DNA of 64,000 bases from Sphingomonas sediminicola (GTDB lineage: Bacteria; Pseudomonadota; Alphaproteobacteria; Sphingomonadales; Sphingomonadaceae): contig NZ_CP060782.1 in the NCBI RefSeq assembly GCF_014489515.1, positions 2,418,001 to 2,482,000 of the forward strand, in the 5' to 3' direction. The translations under genes were made by a program, and so were the position numbers. Numbering within the stretch: position 1 is the stretch's first letter; the number at the start of each line of letters is the position of its first letter. Positions 9,505 through 18,916 of this stretch are shown piece after piece. The notes beneath the pieces are model-generated. The model saw only the letters and a program-made list of their open reading frames with translations, searched no databases and had not been told where the DNA came from.

Positions 9505-10208
9505 AACTTGAACGCCGTTCCGACGTAGACTGCCTGGCTATCGCGGCGATTGTCGTTCACCACCGCATTACGGTCGCGCTCGACATTGTAGCGCAGGCCA
9601 CCAGTCAGCGAGAGGCTGCGGGTCAGGTTATAGGCGCCGCCGACATCCAGCGAGTAGTTCTCGCGGTCGCGGAGCGCCGGCACCCGATCATCATCGCGCT
9701 CAGCGCCCACTGCCACGCGGCCGGTGAATCGCTTGAGCGAATAGCTGACGCCCACGACGGCGCTTTGCTTGCTGCCGATTGCCGGGTTGCGCGAGTCGGT
9801 CTTGGCGACATCGCCGGCGACTGCGAACCGGCGCCAGCCAACGGCCACGCCGAGATTGTAGCTGGCGGGAGTAAGCGCGGTGATCGGCGAGGCCGAACCG
9901 AATTCGGTCTTGGTCCGAAGCGCCGCATCCGGACGGGCCCGGATTGCCACCCGGACCTGGGACGGACGGCTCTTGGCTGCGGCAGGAGTGAACTTGAAAT
10001 CGGTCAGCGACAGACCGCGCTCGCCAAACGAAGCGGCGAGCTTGGGGTCCGCACCCGCTGGGGTGAAGGTCGAAAGCGGGTCGAAGCTTACAGCGACGGC
10101 CGGAGCTTTCTTCCTTGCCGGAGCAGCGGCCGCGGGCGACAGAAGTAGACCCACCGCGGAAACCGCGGCGAGCATCTTAGCGCTCCGGGAACGACCGAGA
10201 CTCGGCAA
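9501..10208 (-). CDS. beta-barrel-like outer-membrane protein
   Basis: Exported protein of about 235 residues. The TTG at 10208 is chosen as start because AGGAGG sits about 7 nt upstream and the following residues (LPSLGRSRSAKMLAAVSAVG) give a signal peptide ending SPAAAAP. The mature half alternates polar and hydrophobic residues in strand-length segments (ASYNLGVAVGWRRFAVAGDV, AVVGVSYSLKRFTGRVAVGA, YSLDVGGAYNLTRSLSLTGG). It ends VYVGTAFKF with the C-terminal Phe typical of outer-membrane barrels. About 8 strands could fit. It looks like a porin-like or OmpA-type barrel of unknown role. Divergent from the DUF3576 gene. Confidence 0.75.
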   Translation of the reverse strand: MPSLGRSRSAKMLAAVSAVGLLLSPAAAAPARKKAPAVAVSFDPLSTFTPAGADPKLAASFGERGLSLTDFKFTPAAAKSRPSQVRVAIRARPDAALRTKTEFGSASPITALTPASYNLGVAVGWRRFAVAGDVAKTDSRNPAIGSKQSAVVGVSYSLKRFTGRVAVGAERDDDRVPALRDRENYSLDVGGAYNLTRSLSLTGGLRYNVERDRNAVVNDNRRDSQAVYVGTAFKF

Positions 10209-10395
10209 TTCAAACCTCCTGTTACGAATTCGATATAGTCGGGCGAGCCTGAAGGTTCCATGACGCAAATCGATTCCGTGCCGTATTGTTGCAGACTCAA
10301 CACAGAATCCCGGTCTCACGGCTGCTTGCGGCTATTCATCCAGTATCTATAAGCCCCTTCCTAAGCCCCTTTATCCCTGCCCAAGAGGATTGCCG

Positions 10396-10829
10396 ATGCT
10401 CCGCCTGAAGACCGCCGCTGCTGCGCTCCTTGTCATCGCCGTGGCCGCGCCGGGCTGCTCCCGCAACCGCGACGTGCCCGTCGAGCTGGCTCCGTCGCGA
10501 ATGACCACAATCGGCGTGAACGCCTATCTCTGGCGCGCCGCGCTCGACACCATTTCCTTCGCTCCGTTGCTGCAGGCCGATGCCAACACCGGGGTGATCA
10601 TCACCGACTGGTATTCGAATCCCAACTTGCCGACCGAGCGGGTTAAGGTCACGGTCGCGATCCTCGACCAGGACCTTCGCGCCGACGCCCTTCGCGTCAC
10701 GGCCTCGCGCCAGGTCAACCAGGGCGGCGCCTGGGTGAACGCTCCGGTTTCCGCCGCGACCGTCCAAAAGCTTGAGGACATCATCCTCACCCGTGCCCGC
10801 GACCTTCGCCGCACGACCGTCAGGGGTAA
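10396..10829 (+). CDS. DUF3576 lipoprotein (frameshifted at its end)
   Basis: Small lipoprotein. [21 protein letters not shown] has a lipobox (AAPGC) for acylation at Cys21. The rest matches the alphaproteobacterial DUF3576 pattern: [57 protein letters not shown] precedes the ATG at 10396. As given, the frame has no stop and reads on into LeuRS; in another frame a TAA at 10827-10829 follows DRQG, so one base is probably missing at about 10815. DUF3576 is usually found just upstream of leuS in this group. Role unknown, probably outer-membrane associated. Confidence 0.85.
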
Positions 10830-10839
10830 GGCCGAGCAT

Positions 10840-13359
10840 ATGACCGGCCGTTTCGATCCGGCCGTCGCGGACATCCGCTGGCAGGCCCGCTGGGACGAAG
10901 CCCAAAGCTTCGTTGCCGATACCGCGAGCCCGAAGCCCAAGACCTATGTGCTGGAGATGTTCCCCTATCCGTCGGGGCGCATCCACATGGGCCACGTCCG
11001 CAACTACACGATGGGCGACGTGCTTGCGCGCTTCCGCCGGATGCAGGGACGCGAGGTCCTTCACCCAATGGGCTGGGACGCGTTCGGCATGCCGGCCGAG
11101 AATGCGGCTATGGAACGTGGAGTCCATCCCGGCGCCTGGACCCGAAGCAACATCGACACGATGCGCGGACAGCTGAAGCGGCTGGGCTTTGCGCTCGACT
11201 GGAGCCGCGAGCTCGCCACCTGCGAGCCCGACTATTACGGGCACGAGCAGGCCCTGTTCCTCGACTTGTTCGAGGCAGGCCTAGTCTATCGCAAGGAGAG
11301 CGAGGTCAACTGGGATCCGGTCGACATGACCGTCCTCGCCAATGAGCAGGTGATCGATGGCAAGGGCTGGCGCTCGGGCGCGCCTGTCGAGCGCCGGCGT
11401 CTCTCGCAGTGGTTCCTCAAGATCACCGACTTCGCCGACGAACTCCTTGACGGGCTCGGCGAGCTCGAGAACTGGCCCGACAAGGTCAAGCTGATGCAGG
11501 AGAACTGGATCGGAAAAAGCCGCGGCCTGCAGTTCCGGTTTCGCTTGGCAGAAGCGGCCGACGGAATCGACAAGATCGAGGTCTACACTACTCGTCCGGA
11601 CACAATCTTTGGCGCCAGCTTCGTCGCGATCGCCCCAACGCATCCGATCGCCGAGGCGATTACCGCTCGCGATCCGAAGGCCGCCGAATTCATCGCCGAA
11701 TGCAAGCGCGGCGGCACCAGCGCGGCCGAGATCGAAACGGCCGAAAAGAAGGGTTTCCTGACCCCGATCGAGGCTATCCACCCGCTTGATTCGAACTGGC
11801 GTCTCCCAGTCTACATCGCGAATTTCGTCCTCATGGAATATGGCACCGGCGCGATCTTCGGCGTTCCGGCCCATGACCAGCGCGACTTCGAATTCGCCTC
11901 CAAATACCGCCTCCCGATCAAACGCGTCGTTGCAGCGAACGCGGAAGAGGCCGGCCAGCCGATCGTCGGAGAGGCCGAGTCGATGGATGGCATCGCGGTC
12001 AACTCAGAGTTTCTCGACGGCCTGACGACCGAGCAGGCAACCGCCGAGATCATCCGCCGGGCCGAGGCGGGCGGATGGGGCGAAGGCAAGACCGCCTTCC
12101 GCCTTCGCGACTGGGGCGTTTCGCGCCAGCGTTACTGGGGCACTCCGATTCCGATCATTCACTGCGGCAAGTGCGGGGCGGTGCCGGTACCGCGTGACCA
12201 GCTTCCTATCGTGCTCCCAGAGGATGTCAGCTTCGACAGGCCGGGAAATCCCCTCGACCGTCACGACGCCTGGCGGAACGTCTCATGCCCCTCGTGCGGC
12301 GGGTTGGCGCGGCGCGAGACCGACACTCTCGACACATTCGTCGATTCGAGCTGGTACTTCATCCGGTTCGCAAGCGAGCCGGCCGACAAGCCCTTCGATC
12401 GTGGTGAGGCCGAGCAATGGCTGCCAGTCGACCAATATATCGGCGGCGTCGAACACGCGATCCTTCACCTACTCTATGCTCGCTTCTGGACGCGCGCCCT
12501 CAACCGCATTGGCCGGATTGGAATGAGCGAGCCGTTCAAGGGTCTGTTCACCCAAGGGATGGTCACGCACGAGACCTATCGCGCTGGCGATGGAAGCTGG
12601 CTCAGCCCTGACGAAGTCCGCCGCGACGGCGACGACTGGACTCACATTGAAAGCGGTGCGCCCGTCACTCTCGGCCGCGTCGAGAAGATGTCCAAGTCTA
12701 AGCGCAATACGATCGATCCTGAGCCGATCATCGCGCGCTACGGCGCTGACGCTGTCCGGTGGTTCATGCTTTCCGACAGCCCGCCGGAGCGAGATCTCGA
12801 ATGGTCTGAAGGCGGAATCGAAGGCGCAGCCCGCTTCGTACAGCGCGTGTGGCGACTGGCGTCGAGTGACGCCGTTTCAGAAGGCTCGGACGAAGCGCTG
12901 GAGCGAAAGCTACATCGGGCGATCGCGGCGGTCACCGAGGCGCTCGATGGACTTCAGTTCAACAAGGCCGTGGCGCAGCTCTACGAACTGACCAGCGCGA
13001 TCGAGAAGGCGAAGCCGTCGGCAATGCGTTCGAAGGCCATCAGGATTCTTGTTCAGCTGGCAGCGCCTGCCGCTCCTCACCTCTCTGAGGAGGCTTGGGC
13101 TGCGCTCGGTGAAACCGGAATGATCGTGGACGCACCGTGGCCCCAATTCGACCCTGCCCTGCTGGTCGAAGACGAAGTCACGCTCGCAATTCAAGTCAAC
13201 GGCAAGCTCCGCGACACGTTGAACGCACCGCGGGGGCTCGACCGAGGAGCAGCCGAAGCGCTCGCGCTGGCTTCCGAGAAGGTACAGCGGTTGCTCGACG
13301 GCAATGCGCCGCGGAAGGTGATCGTAGTGCCCGACCGGTTGGTGAATATCGTCGCATGA
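10840..13359 (+). CDS. leuS: leucine-tRNA ligase
   Basis: Class I aminoacyl-tRNA synthetase charging tRNA-Leu. The start at 10840 ([18 protein letters not shown]) is where LeuRS homologues begin. The open frame upstream belongs to DUF3576. The HIGH-type motif is HMGH at residues 49-52; the editing domain has [19 protein letters not shown] and the tail of [18 protein letters not shown]; the zinc-like [10 protein letters not shown] is near residue 445; KMSKS is at 616-620. The 839-residue length is normal. The gene overlaps lptE by ATGA and is co-oriented with holA, a known alphaproteobacterial arrangement. Confidence 0.97.
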   Translation: MTGRFDPAVADIRWQARWDEAQSFVADTASPKPKTYVLEMFPYPSGRIHMGHVRNYTMGDVLARFRRMQGREVLHPMGWDAFGMPAENAAMERGVHPGAWTRSNIDTMRGQLKRLGFALDWSRELATCEPDYYGHEQALFLDLFEAGLVYRKESEVNWDPVDMTVLANEQVIDGKGWRSGAPVERRRLSQWFLKITDFADELLDGLGELENWPDKVKLMQENWIGKSRGLQFRFRLAEAADGIDKIEVYTTRPDTIFGASFVAIAPTHPIAEAITARDPKAAEFIAECKRGGTSAAEIETAEKKGFLTPIEAIHPLDSNWRLPVYIANFVLMEYGTGAIFGVPAHDQRDFEFASKYRLPIKRVVAANAEEAGQPIVGEAESMDGIAVNSEFLDGLTTEQATAEIIRRAEAGGWGEGKTAFRLRDWGVSRQRYWGTPIPIIHCGKCGAVPVPRDQLPIVLPEDVSFDRPGNPLDRHDAWRNVSCPSCGGLARRETDTLDTFVDSSWYFIRFASEPADKPFDRGEAEQWLPVDQYIGGVEHAILHLLYARFWTRALNRIGRIGMSEPFKGLFTQGMVTHETYRAGDGSWLSPDEVRRDGDDWTHIESGAPVTLGRVEKMSKSKRNTIDPEPIIARYGADAVRWFMLSDSPPERDLEWSEGGIEGAARFVQRVWRLASSDAVSEGSDEALERKLHRAIAAVTEALDGLQFNKAVAQLYELTSAIEKAKPSAMRSKAIRILVQLAAPAAPHLSEEAWAALGETGMIVDAPWPQFDPALLVEDEVTLAIQVNGKLRDTLNAPRGLDRGAAEALALASEKVQRLLDGNAPRKVIVVPDRLVNIVA

Positions 13360-13859
13360 CGCGCGGCCTCGCCCTTCTCGTGTTGGCGGGTTTTGCCGTG
13401 ACTGGCTGCCAGTTGCAGCCGCTCTATGCCGGAGGGTCGACCGGCCCGGTCGCCACAACCCTGTCGTCCGTGACGGTTGCCCCGATTGAGGGCCAGGTTG
13501 GTTGGCTCGTCTTCAACAAGCTGAAGGATCGCCTAGCGGCGTCAGGAGCCGGCGAGGCCCGGTACCGACTGAACGTCGAGCTCGACGACGACATCGTCGG
13601 TCTTGGCATTCGCGGTGACCGTGCAGTCACCCGCGAGCGCCGCTCGCTACGTGCACGCTACCAGCTTGTCGACACCAGCACCGGGGCTGTCGTTCTCGAC
13701 GCCACGGCTGGATCTGATGCGGGCATCGACGTCGTCAGCTCCGAATATGCAACCGTCGCCGCCGAGCAAACCGCCGCGGAGCGCCTGTCCGAGGCGGTCG
13801 CCGACCAGATCGTCGCCCGGCTGAGCGTTTACGCGTCGCGAGCGCCTGCGGCCCAGTGA
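13356..13859 (+). CDS. lptE: LPS-assembly lipoprotein LptE
   Basis: Outer-membrane lipoprotein that plugs LptD during lipopolysaccharide insertion. The start at 13356 overlaps the leuS stop (ATGA). [18 protein letters not shown] is a lipoprotein signal with acylation at Cys18, followed by QLQPLYAGG, the usual LptE beginning. The 167-residue protein has [13 protein letters not shown] and [19 protein letters not shown], with a final helix [20 protein letters not shown]. The leuS-lptE-holA order supports the call. It overlaps holA by GTGA. Confidence 0.92.
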   Translation: MTRGLALLVLAGFAVTGCQLQPLYAGGSTGPVATTLSSVTVAPIEGQVGWLVFNKLKDRLAASGAGEARYRLNVELDDDIVGLGIRGDRAVTRERRSLRARYQLVDTSTGAVVLDATAGSDAGIDVVSSEYATVAAEQTAAERLSEAVADQIVARLSVYASRAPAAQ

Positions 13860-14872
13860 AAACGATCAAGGGCAGTATCGGCCGCTCGGTCGACGATCCT
13901 GATCCGAAGGTCCGCTTCTATCTCTTCCACGGGGCGGACGAAGCTCAATCCTCCGCGCTCGGCGATCGGCTTGCCGCTGCTCTGAAGGCCTCCAAACAAT
14001 CCGTCGCGTCGGGCGTGTTGCGCGGCGATCCCGCACTTCTCGCTGACGAGGCAGGCGCCATTGACATGTTTGGCGGTTCCAAAGTCATTGTCATCCAGCC
14101 CGCCGGCGAGGAAATTCTTCCTGCCGTTGAAGCCTTGCTGGAAGCGGCGGCAGCCGAAAGCCCAGTCGTCGCGATTGCTGGAAAACTCGGCAAGACCTCG
14201 GGACTATTGAAGGTCGCGGAGTCTCACCCTCTAGCCCTCGCCCACGTATCGTACGAACTGGATGCCCGCGACGCCGAGCGACTGGTCGTGGAGCTTGCCA
14301 GAACTGAGGGTCTGCGTGCCCAGCCGGATGTAGCAGCGAGCATTGCGAGCGCATGCGCGAATGACCGGCGGATGATTTCCCAGGAACTCGCGAAGTACGC
14401 TCTCTATCTTGACGCATCGCCGAACGCGCCGAAGGACCTGGGGAGCGAGGCGCTCGATGCCGTCGGCGCGGACCTGGGCGGCGATTTCATGGGCATCGCC
14501 GATCTTGCGCTCGGCGGCGACGTGCGACGGCTCAGCGACGCTTTATCCCGGATGGACGCGAGCGGTAAGGAGGCGATTCCGGTCGTCCGTTCCCTTCAGA
14601 GACGATTGCTGATGCTCGCACCCATTCGCGCCCGTGTTGACTCGGGTGAGAGGATTCAAAGCGTCATGACGTCACTCGGTAAGTCCCTGTTCTGGAAAGA
14701 CAAGCCGATGGTCGAACGCATGCTCGCATTATGGGACTCGGCTGGGTTGGCCCGCGTCTCGGAGAGAGCAGGCACGCTTGAGCGTCGACTGATGCGCGGT
14801 GATTCGCCACCGGCTGCGGAGGCGCTTGGTGAAGAATTGGTCGCGATCGCCCGGCAGGCGCGCCGCGGATAG
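13856..14872 (+). CDS. holA: DNA polymerase III subunit delta
   Basis: Delta subunit of the clamp loader, which opens the beta sliding clamp. The GTG at 13856 overlaps the lptE stop. The 338-residue protein starts [10 protein letters not shown], has the degenerate AAA+ beginning VRFYLFHGADEAQSSALGD, IDMFGGSKVIVIQPAGEE, LARTEGLRAQPDVAASIASA, DRRMISQELAKYALYL and the collar domain SLQRRLLMLAPIRARV. It is intact and normal in length. The next gene, parB, is convergent. Confidence 0.94.
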   Translation: MKTIKGSIGRSVDDPDPKVRFYLFHGADEAQSSALGDRLAAALKASKQSVASGVLRGDPALLADEAGAIDMFGGSKVIVIQPAGEEILPAVEALLEAAAAESPVVAIAGKLGKTSGLLKVAESHPLALAHVSYELDARDAERLVVELARTEGLRAQPDVAASIASACANDRRMISQELAKYALYLDASPNAPKDLGSEALDAVGADLGGDFMGIADLALGGDVRRLSDALSRMDASGKEAIPVVRSLQRRLLMLAPIRARVDSGERIQSVMTSLGKSLFWKDKPMVERMLALWDSAGLARVSERAGTLERRLMRGDSPPAAEALGEELVAIARQARRG

Positions 14873-14876
14873 AGGA

Positions 14877-15776
14877 TTAGATCGGCTCGCCCGATAAGCG
14901 CTGGCAAACCATGTCGAGCTGATCGAGGCTGCTGTAGTGAAGGCTTACGACGCCTTTCTTACCGTTGTGCGCGATCTGAACCTTGAGACCCAGCGTGTCC
15001 CCCAGCTGCCGCTCAAGCGCGACAACGTCCGCATCGACCGGACCGGCGGTCCCTGAATTCGCTCGGGCAACTTCGTTCACAGCGCCTGGTTTGACGGCGC
15101 GAGCTCTCTCTTCCGCCTGGCGCACCGAAAGGCCCTTCGCGATGACCTCCTTGGTCAAAGCTTCAGGATCTGGCGCAGCGGCAACAGCGCGGGCATGACC
15201 CATGCTGATATCGCCTCGCAGTAGCGATTGCCTAACGAAATCCGGAAGATCGAGCAATCTCAGTAGGTTAGTAACGTGACTCCGCGACTTGTGAACGAGC
15301 TTTGCAAGATTGTCCTGTGTATGGCCGTGCCGATCGATCAATTGGCGGTAGCCTTCCGCCTCCTCAATCGCATTCAGGTCCTCACGCTGGACGTTCTCGA
15401 TCAGCGCTATCTCGGCCGCGGTCGAATCATCGATCTCGCGCACGATCGCGGGAATGGTGTGCAGCCTGGCGCGCTGCGCAGCTCGCCATCGGCGCTCGCC
15501 GGCGACGATCTCGAAGCCGTCACCGTGAGGACGAAGCAAGATCGGCTGAAGGACGCCCCGTTCCGCGATTGAATCGGCGAGCTCGTCGATCGCATCTTCC
15601 TTGAACTGGCTACGCGGTTGCTCAGGATTCGGGCGAATACGCCCGATCTCGATCTCGCGGACGCCGCCCAGGCGCACCGGAGCCTGTTCGCCGGCGGCGG
15701 CAGTAGACGAAGCCTGTTCCCCGAGAAGCGCCTGAAGACCCCGTCCGAGCCCTGAAGAAGGCCTGTTAGCGCTCAT
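14877..15776 (-). CDS. parB: chromosome-partitioning protein ParB
   Basis: CTP-dependent DNA clamp that loads at parS and spreads to organise and segregate the origin region. The 299-residue protein has the alphaproteobacterial start RPSSGLGRGLQALLGE, the CTP-binding GERRWRAAQRA motif (residues about 94-105), the HTH region HTQDNLAKLVHKSRSHVTN, and a C-terminal dimer domain ending LDQLDMVCQRLSGEPI. Two perfect parS sites lie 1.3 and 3.1 kb away. It overlaps the parA stop by 4 nt, forming the parAB operon. Confidence 0.97.
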   Translation of the reverse strand: MSANRPSSGLGRGLQALLGEQASSTAAAGEQAPVRLGGVREIEIGRIRPNPEQPRSQFKEDAIDELADSIAERGVLQPILLRPHGDGFEIVAGERRWRAAQRARLHTIPAIVREIDDSTAAEIALIENVQREDLNAIEEAEGYRQLIDRHGHTQDNLAKLVHKSRSHVTNLLRLLDLPDFVRQSLLRGDISMGHARAVAAAPDPEALTKEVIAKGLSVRQAEERARAVKPGAVNEVARANSGTAGPVDADVVALERQLGDTLGLKVQIAHNGKKGVVSLHYSSLDQLDMVCQRLSGEPI

Positions 15777-16555
15777 GCGGCCTCCGCGTGGCGGGGCAGG
15801 CGTCCCATCAACTCTCGGGCCAGCCGCACGTAAGCCTCGGAACCGGGGCAGCGAAGATCGTAGATCAAGGCAGGCAACCCATGGCTTGGCGCCTCCGAAA
15901 GCCGGACATTCCGCGGGACCACCGTGTCGAACACGGCTTGGCCGAGACAGGCGCGGACATCGTCAGCAACCTGTTGAGATAGATTGTTGCGCTTGTCGAA
16001 CATAGTCAGCGCGATTCCCAGAATCTGCAACTCGGGATTGAATGCAAGACGTATGCGCTCGACAGTCTGAAGAAGCTGGCTCAGACCTTCCAGAGCGAAA
16101 AACTCGCACTGGAGCGGAACGAGCAGGTGCCGGGCGGCTACCAGTCCATTCACGGTTAGCAACCCCAGCGAAGGCGGACAGTCGATCAAGCAGATGTCCC
16201 ACCGCCCAGACGGCACGGCATCCAAGGCACGTTCCAGGCGCCGAGCGCGATCCTCGAGACTCACGAGCTCAACTTCGGCGCCCGAAAGATCCATCGTCGC
16301 TGGGAGCAGTTCGAGACGCGGCACGCGAGTGGCAACGGCGCCTTCGACCACGCCCGCACTGCCGATCAGCACGTCATAGCTGGAAATCTCGCGGCCCGAC
16401 TGGCCAATTCCCAAGCCGGTCGAGGCGTTGCCCTGCGGATCGAGGTCGATCAACAGCACTTTCCAGCCGACGGCGGCCAGCGCGGTAGCAAGATTGATCG
16501 CCGTGGTGGTCTTGCCGACCCCACCCTTCTGGTTCGCGACAGCGACCCTGATCAT
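15773..16555 (-). CDS. parA: chromosome-partitioning ATPase ParA (Soj)
   Basis: Deviant-Walker ATPase that moves ParB-parS complexes over the nucleoid. MIRVAVANQKGGVGKTTTAI carries the signature KGGxGKT; LLIDLDPQGNAST (Walker A'), WDICLIDCPPSLGLL (Walker B) and ILGIALTMFDKRNNLSQQV follow. At 260 residues it lacks the N-terminal HTH of plasmid ParA, as expected for a chromosomal copy. It lies 2 nt downstream of rsmG and overlaps parB, in the usual mnmG-rsmG-parA-parB order. Confidence 0.97.
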   Translation of the reverse strand: MIRVAVANQKGGVGKTTTAINLATALAAVGWKVLLIDLDPQGNASTGLGIGQSGREISSYDVLIGSAGVVEGAVATRVPRLELLPATMDLSGAEVELVSLEDRARRLERALDAVPSGRWDICLIDCPPSLGLLTVNGLVAARHLLVPLQCEFFALEGLSQLLQTVERIRLAFNPELQILGIALTMFDKRNNLSQQVADDVRACLGQAVFDTVVPRNVRLSEAPSHGLPALIYDLRCPGSEAYVRLARELMGRLPRHAEAA

Positions 16556-16557
16556 CG

Positions 16558-17171
16558 CTATTTCTTCGCCCCCACCCTTGTCAGCACGAGAATCTGGGAT
16601 TCCGGATCCGTGCAGCTCTGTTCGACCCGAACGTCACAGTGCCAGTTTACCTGCGCCTGCGCCAGTTCCGTCTGAGCATTTTTGCCCTTCGGAAGCACCC
16701 AGACCGTCTCACTCTTGGATAGGTGCTCCGTCATGGCAAGTAATCGGTCGAGCGCGGCGACCGCCCGTGCCGTGATCACGTCGAACTTTCCTTGGACGCG
16801 CTCGACCTTGGCGCACTCGATCGTGACTCGATCGGCCAGACCAAGCTTCGAGACGACATCACTCAAGAACTCGGCTCGCAAACGGCGCGGCTCGATCAGT
16901 GTGATCGGTCCTTTGACTAGGAGCGCGACGATCAGTCCGGGAAGTCCGGCCCCGGATCCGACATCGACCCAGGATGCACCGTTGAAAGGCTCGAATCGCA
17001 CTAGCTGCGCCGAATCGAGAACGTGACGCTCCCAAATAGTCCCAAGGGTTGAGGGCGCGATAAGGTTCTGCCCCCTGCACTTTGAGTGAGAATGCGAACG
17101 TAAAGAGCAATTCGATCGAATGTTTCACGTGAAACATCGCGGCCTGAAGCCGCCAAGACCCTCTCGATCAT
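16558..17171 (-). CDS. rsmG: 16S rRNA (G527-N7) methyltransferase RsmG (frameshifted)
   Basis: Methylates N7 of G527 in 16S rRNA. The true start is ATG 17171 (MIERVLAASGRDVSRETFDR), overlapping the mnmG stop by 4 nt; VSRET is the classic RsmG beginning and is encoded by a parS palindrome. The frame is VSRETFDRIALYVRILTQSA, then one base is missing near 17076. It resumes QNLIAPSTLGTIWERHVLDS and reaches the SAM motif VDVGSGAGLPGLIVALL. ITARAVAALDRLL and PKGKNAQTEL follow. Restored length is about 205 residues. An ATG at 17137 in a third frame is spurious. Confidence 0.93.
17121..17136. promoter_or_regulatory. parS site 1 (ParB binding), inside rsmG
   Basis: TGTTTCACGTGAAACA, a perfect 16-bp palindrome identical to the bacterial parS consensus; the symmetry extends one base further on each side. 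It lies inside the 5' coding part of rsmG and encodes its VSRET motif, 1.3 kb from parB. Confidence 0.93.
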
Positions 17172-18844
17172 GCCGCCCGACGGCTGGCTGCAACATAAAG
17201 GGCGGAGAGAGCCGCCGGCGTCACGCCTCGAATGCGCGACGCCTGATCCAAGGTCTCAGGCCGCGCGTGCTCCAACCGTTCCGCCATCTCCGTGGAGATT
17301 CCAGGAACCGAGGCAAACTCAAGCCAAGCGGGAATCGTTACGCGAGCGTCGCGCTGAACCGCCTCCCATTCACGCTCCTGACGCTCCAGATAAGGGGCGT
17401 ATAGGAAGTCGGCCTTCCCCTCCTCAGTATCGCTCCACGTGGAACGCGCGCGTCGCTCGAAATGATTCTCGATCTGATCCCGGCGACGATCCTTCACGCA
17501 CTTGGCTTCGATCGCGGCCATGCCGAGCCGCGTAGTCGCGTTGTCCGCGCGAAGGGCGAGCCGATATTCGGCGCGCGCGGTCATCATCCGGTATGGTTCG
17601 CTGACCCCCTGCAAGGTCAGATCATCGATCATCACGCCGATGTAGCTAGTGCGTCGGTCAAACTGCACCTTGTCTAACGCAAGCGCATGGGCTGCCGCAT
17701 TGAGACCCGCTGCTAGCCCTTGCGCCGCTGCCTCCTCATAGCCTGTCGTTCCGTTGATTTGGCCGGCAAGGAAGAGGCCCGCGATATCCGTTGTTTCGAG
17801 CGTAGAGCGCAGCCGCCGCGGATCGACGAATTCATATTCCACCGCATAGCCAGGGCGGACGACCTCAACTCGCTCCAGACCCTCGACGCTACGCAAGAAG
17901 GCGCGCTGAACGTCAGCGGGTAGCGACGTCGACACCCCGTTGGGATACACGAGATGGTCCTCCAGTCCCTCGGGCTCGAGAAAGATTTGATGACTGTCGC
18001 GATCGGCGAAACGCTTCACCTTGTCTTCGATCGACGGACAATAGCGCGGCCCCCTGCCCTCAATCGCTCCGGCAAACAACGGGGAGCGGTCGAACGCTGA
18101 ACGAATGATCTCATGTGTGCGTCCGTTCGTGCGGGCGATTGCGCACGCAAGTTGTGGAACGCGAATGCCCTCATCCAAGGACGACATCGTCCAATGGTCG
18201 AGATCGCTAGGCTGCTCTTCGAGGCAAGACCAATCGATCGTGCGCCCGTCCAGGCGCGGCGGCGTGCCGGTCTTAAGCCTTCCCTGCGCTAGGCCCATCC
18301 CGCGAACCTGCTCAGCCAACGCGCCCGACGCCCGCTCTCCGCGACGGCCGCCTTCTTGCACCTCGTCGCCCACGAAGATGCGCGCATCGAGAAACGTTCC
18401 GGTTGCAACGACCAGCGCTCGGCACCCGAGAACACCTGCGCACGTATGCAAGCCGGTAACTCGGCCACCTTCAATCCGCAGGGCCAGCGCCTCAGCGACG
18501 AGCACTTCGACACCGCTCTCGGCAACGAGAGCAGCCATAGCGGAACGATAGAGCCTACGATCTGCTTGGAACCGTGGCCCCTGCACTGCCGGCCCTTTGC
18601 TCCTGTTGAGCATGCGGCGGTGGATTGCTGCCCGGTCCGCCGCGCGCGCCATGAGTCCGTCGAACACGTCGAGCTCACGCACAAGGTGGCCCTTGCCGAC
18701 ACCACCGATCGAGGGGTTACACGACATCTGGCCAATGTCTTTCGCCCGGAATGTGACCAGGCCGACCCGCGCGCCGCGGCGGGCCGCAGCGGCAGCAGCC
18801 TCGCACCCGGCGTGGCCGGCTCCGATAACGAGAACGTCGAACAT
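17168..18844 (-). CDS. mnmG: tRNA uridine-5-carboxymethylaminomethyl modification enzyme MnmG (GidA)
   Basis: FAD enzyme that works with MnmE to install cmnm5 at wobble U34 of several tRNAs. The 558-residue frame is intact: FAD motif VIGAGHAGCEAAAAAARRGA, MSCNPSIGGVGKGHLVRELD, ATGTFLDARIFVG, LKTGTPPRLDGRTIDW, PRYCPSIEDKVKRFADRD, PEGLEDHLVYPNGVSTSLP, LFLAGQINGTTGYEEAAAQG, YRMMTARAEYRLALRADNA. It is about 60 residues shorter than usual MnmG, the loss lying between FERRARSTW and YAPYLERQE in the C-terminal helical part. The frame is continuous there. It is flanked by the two parS sites and followed by rsmG (ATGA overlap). Confidence 0.95.
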   Translation of the reverse strand: MFDVLVIGAGHAGCEAAAAAARRGARVGLVTFRAKDIGQMSCNPSIGGVGKGHLVRELDVFDGLMARAADRAAIHRRMLNRSKGPAVQGPRFQADRRLYRSAMAALVAESGVEVLVAEALALRIEGGRVTGLHTCAGVLGCRALVVATGTFLDARIFVGDEVQEGGRRGERASGALAEQVRGMGLAQGRLKTGTPPRLDGRTIDWSCLEEQPSDLDHWTMSSLDEGIRVPQLACAIARTNGRTHEIIRSAFDRSPLFAGAIEGRGPRYCPSIEDKVKRFADRDSHQIFLEPEGLEDHLVYPNGVSTSLPADVQRAFLRSVEGLERVEVVRPGYAVEYEFVDPRRLRSTLETTDIAGLFLAGQINGTTGYEEAAAQGLAAGLNAAAHALALDKVQFDRRTSYIGVMIDDLTLQGVSEPYRMMTARAEYRLALRADNATTRLGMAAIEAKCVKDRRRDQIENHFERRARSTWSDTEEGKADFLYAPYLERQEREWEAVQRDARVTIPAWLEFASVPGISTEMAERLEHARPETLDQASRIRGVTPAALSALYVAASRRAA

Positions 18845-18898
18845 CGGCAGGCGCTTAGTGGATTTTGGCTCGAAGGGAAAATATCGTCTCAGACGACT

Positions 18899-18914
18899 TG
18901 TTTCACGTGAAACA
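18899..18914. promoter_or_regulatory. parS site 2 (ParB binding), mnmG-mnmE spacer
   Basis: A second perfect copy of TGTTTCACGTGAAACA, in the 72-nt gap between the mnmE stop and the mnmG start. It sits where the mnmG promoter or leader would be, so ParB binding could affect mnmG transcription. Confidence 0.93.
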
Positions 18915-18916
18915 TC

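Noticed and set aside
10336..11244. A 302-codon minus-strand frame
   Set aside because: Antisense to the DUF3576 gene and the start of leuS; the real genes explain the region.
18884..18898. TCGTCTCAGACGA palindrome next to parS site 2, also found inside aceB near 52405
   Set aside because: The second copy is coding sequence and no further copies were seen; likely chance.
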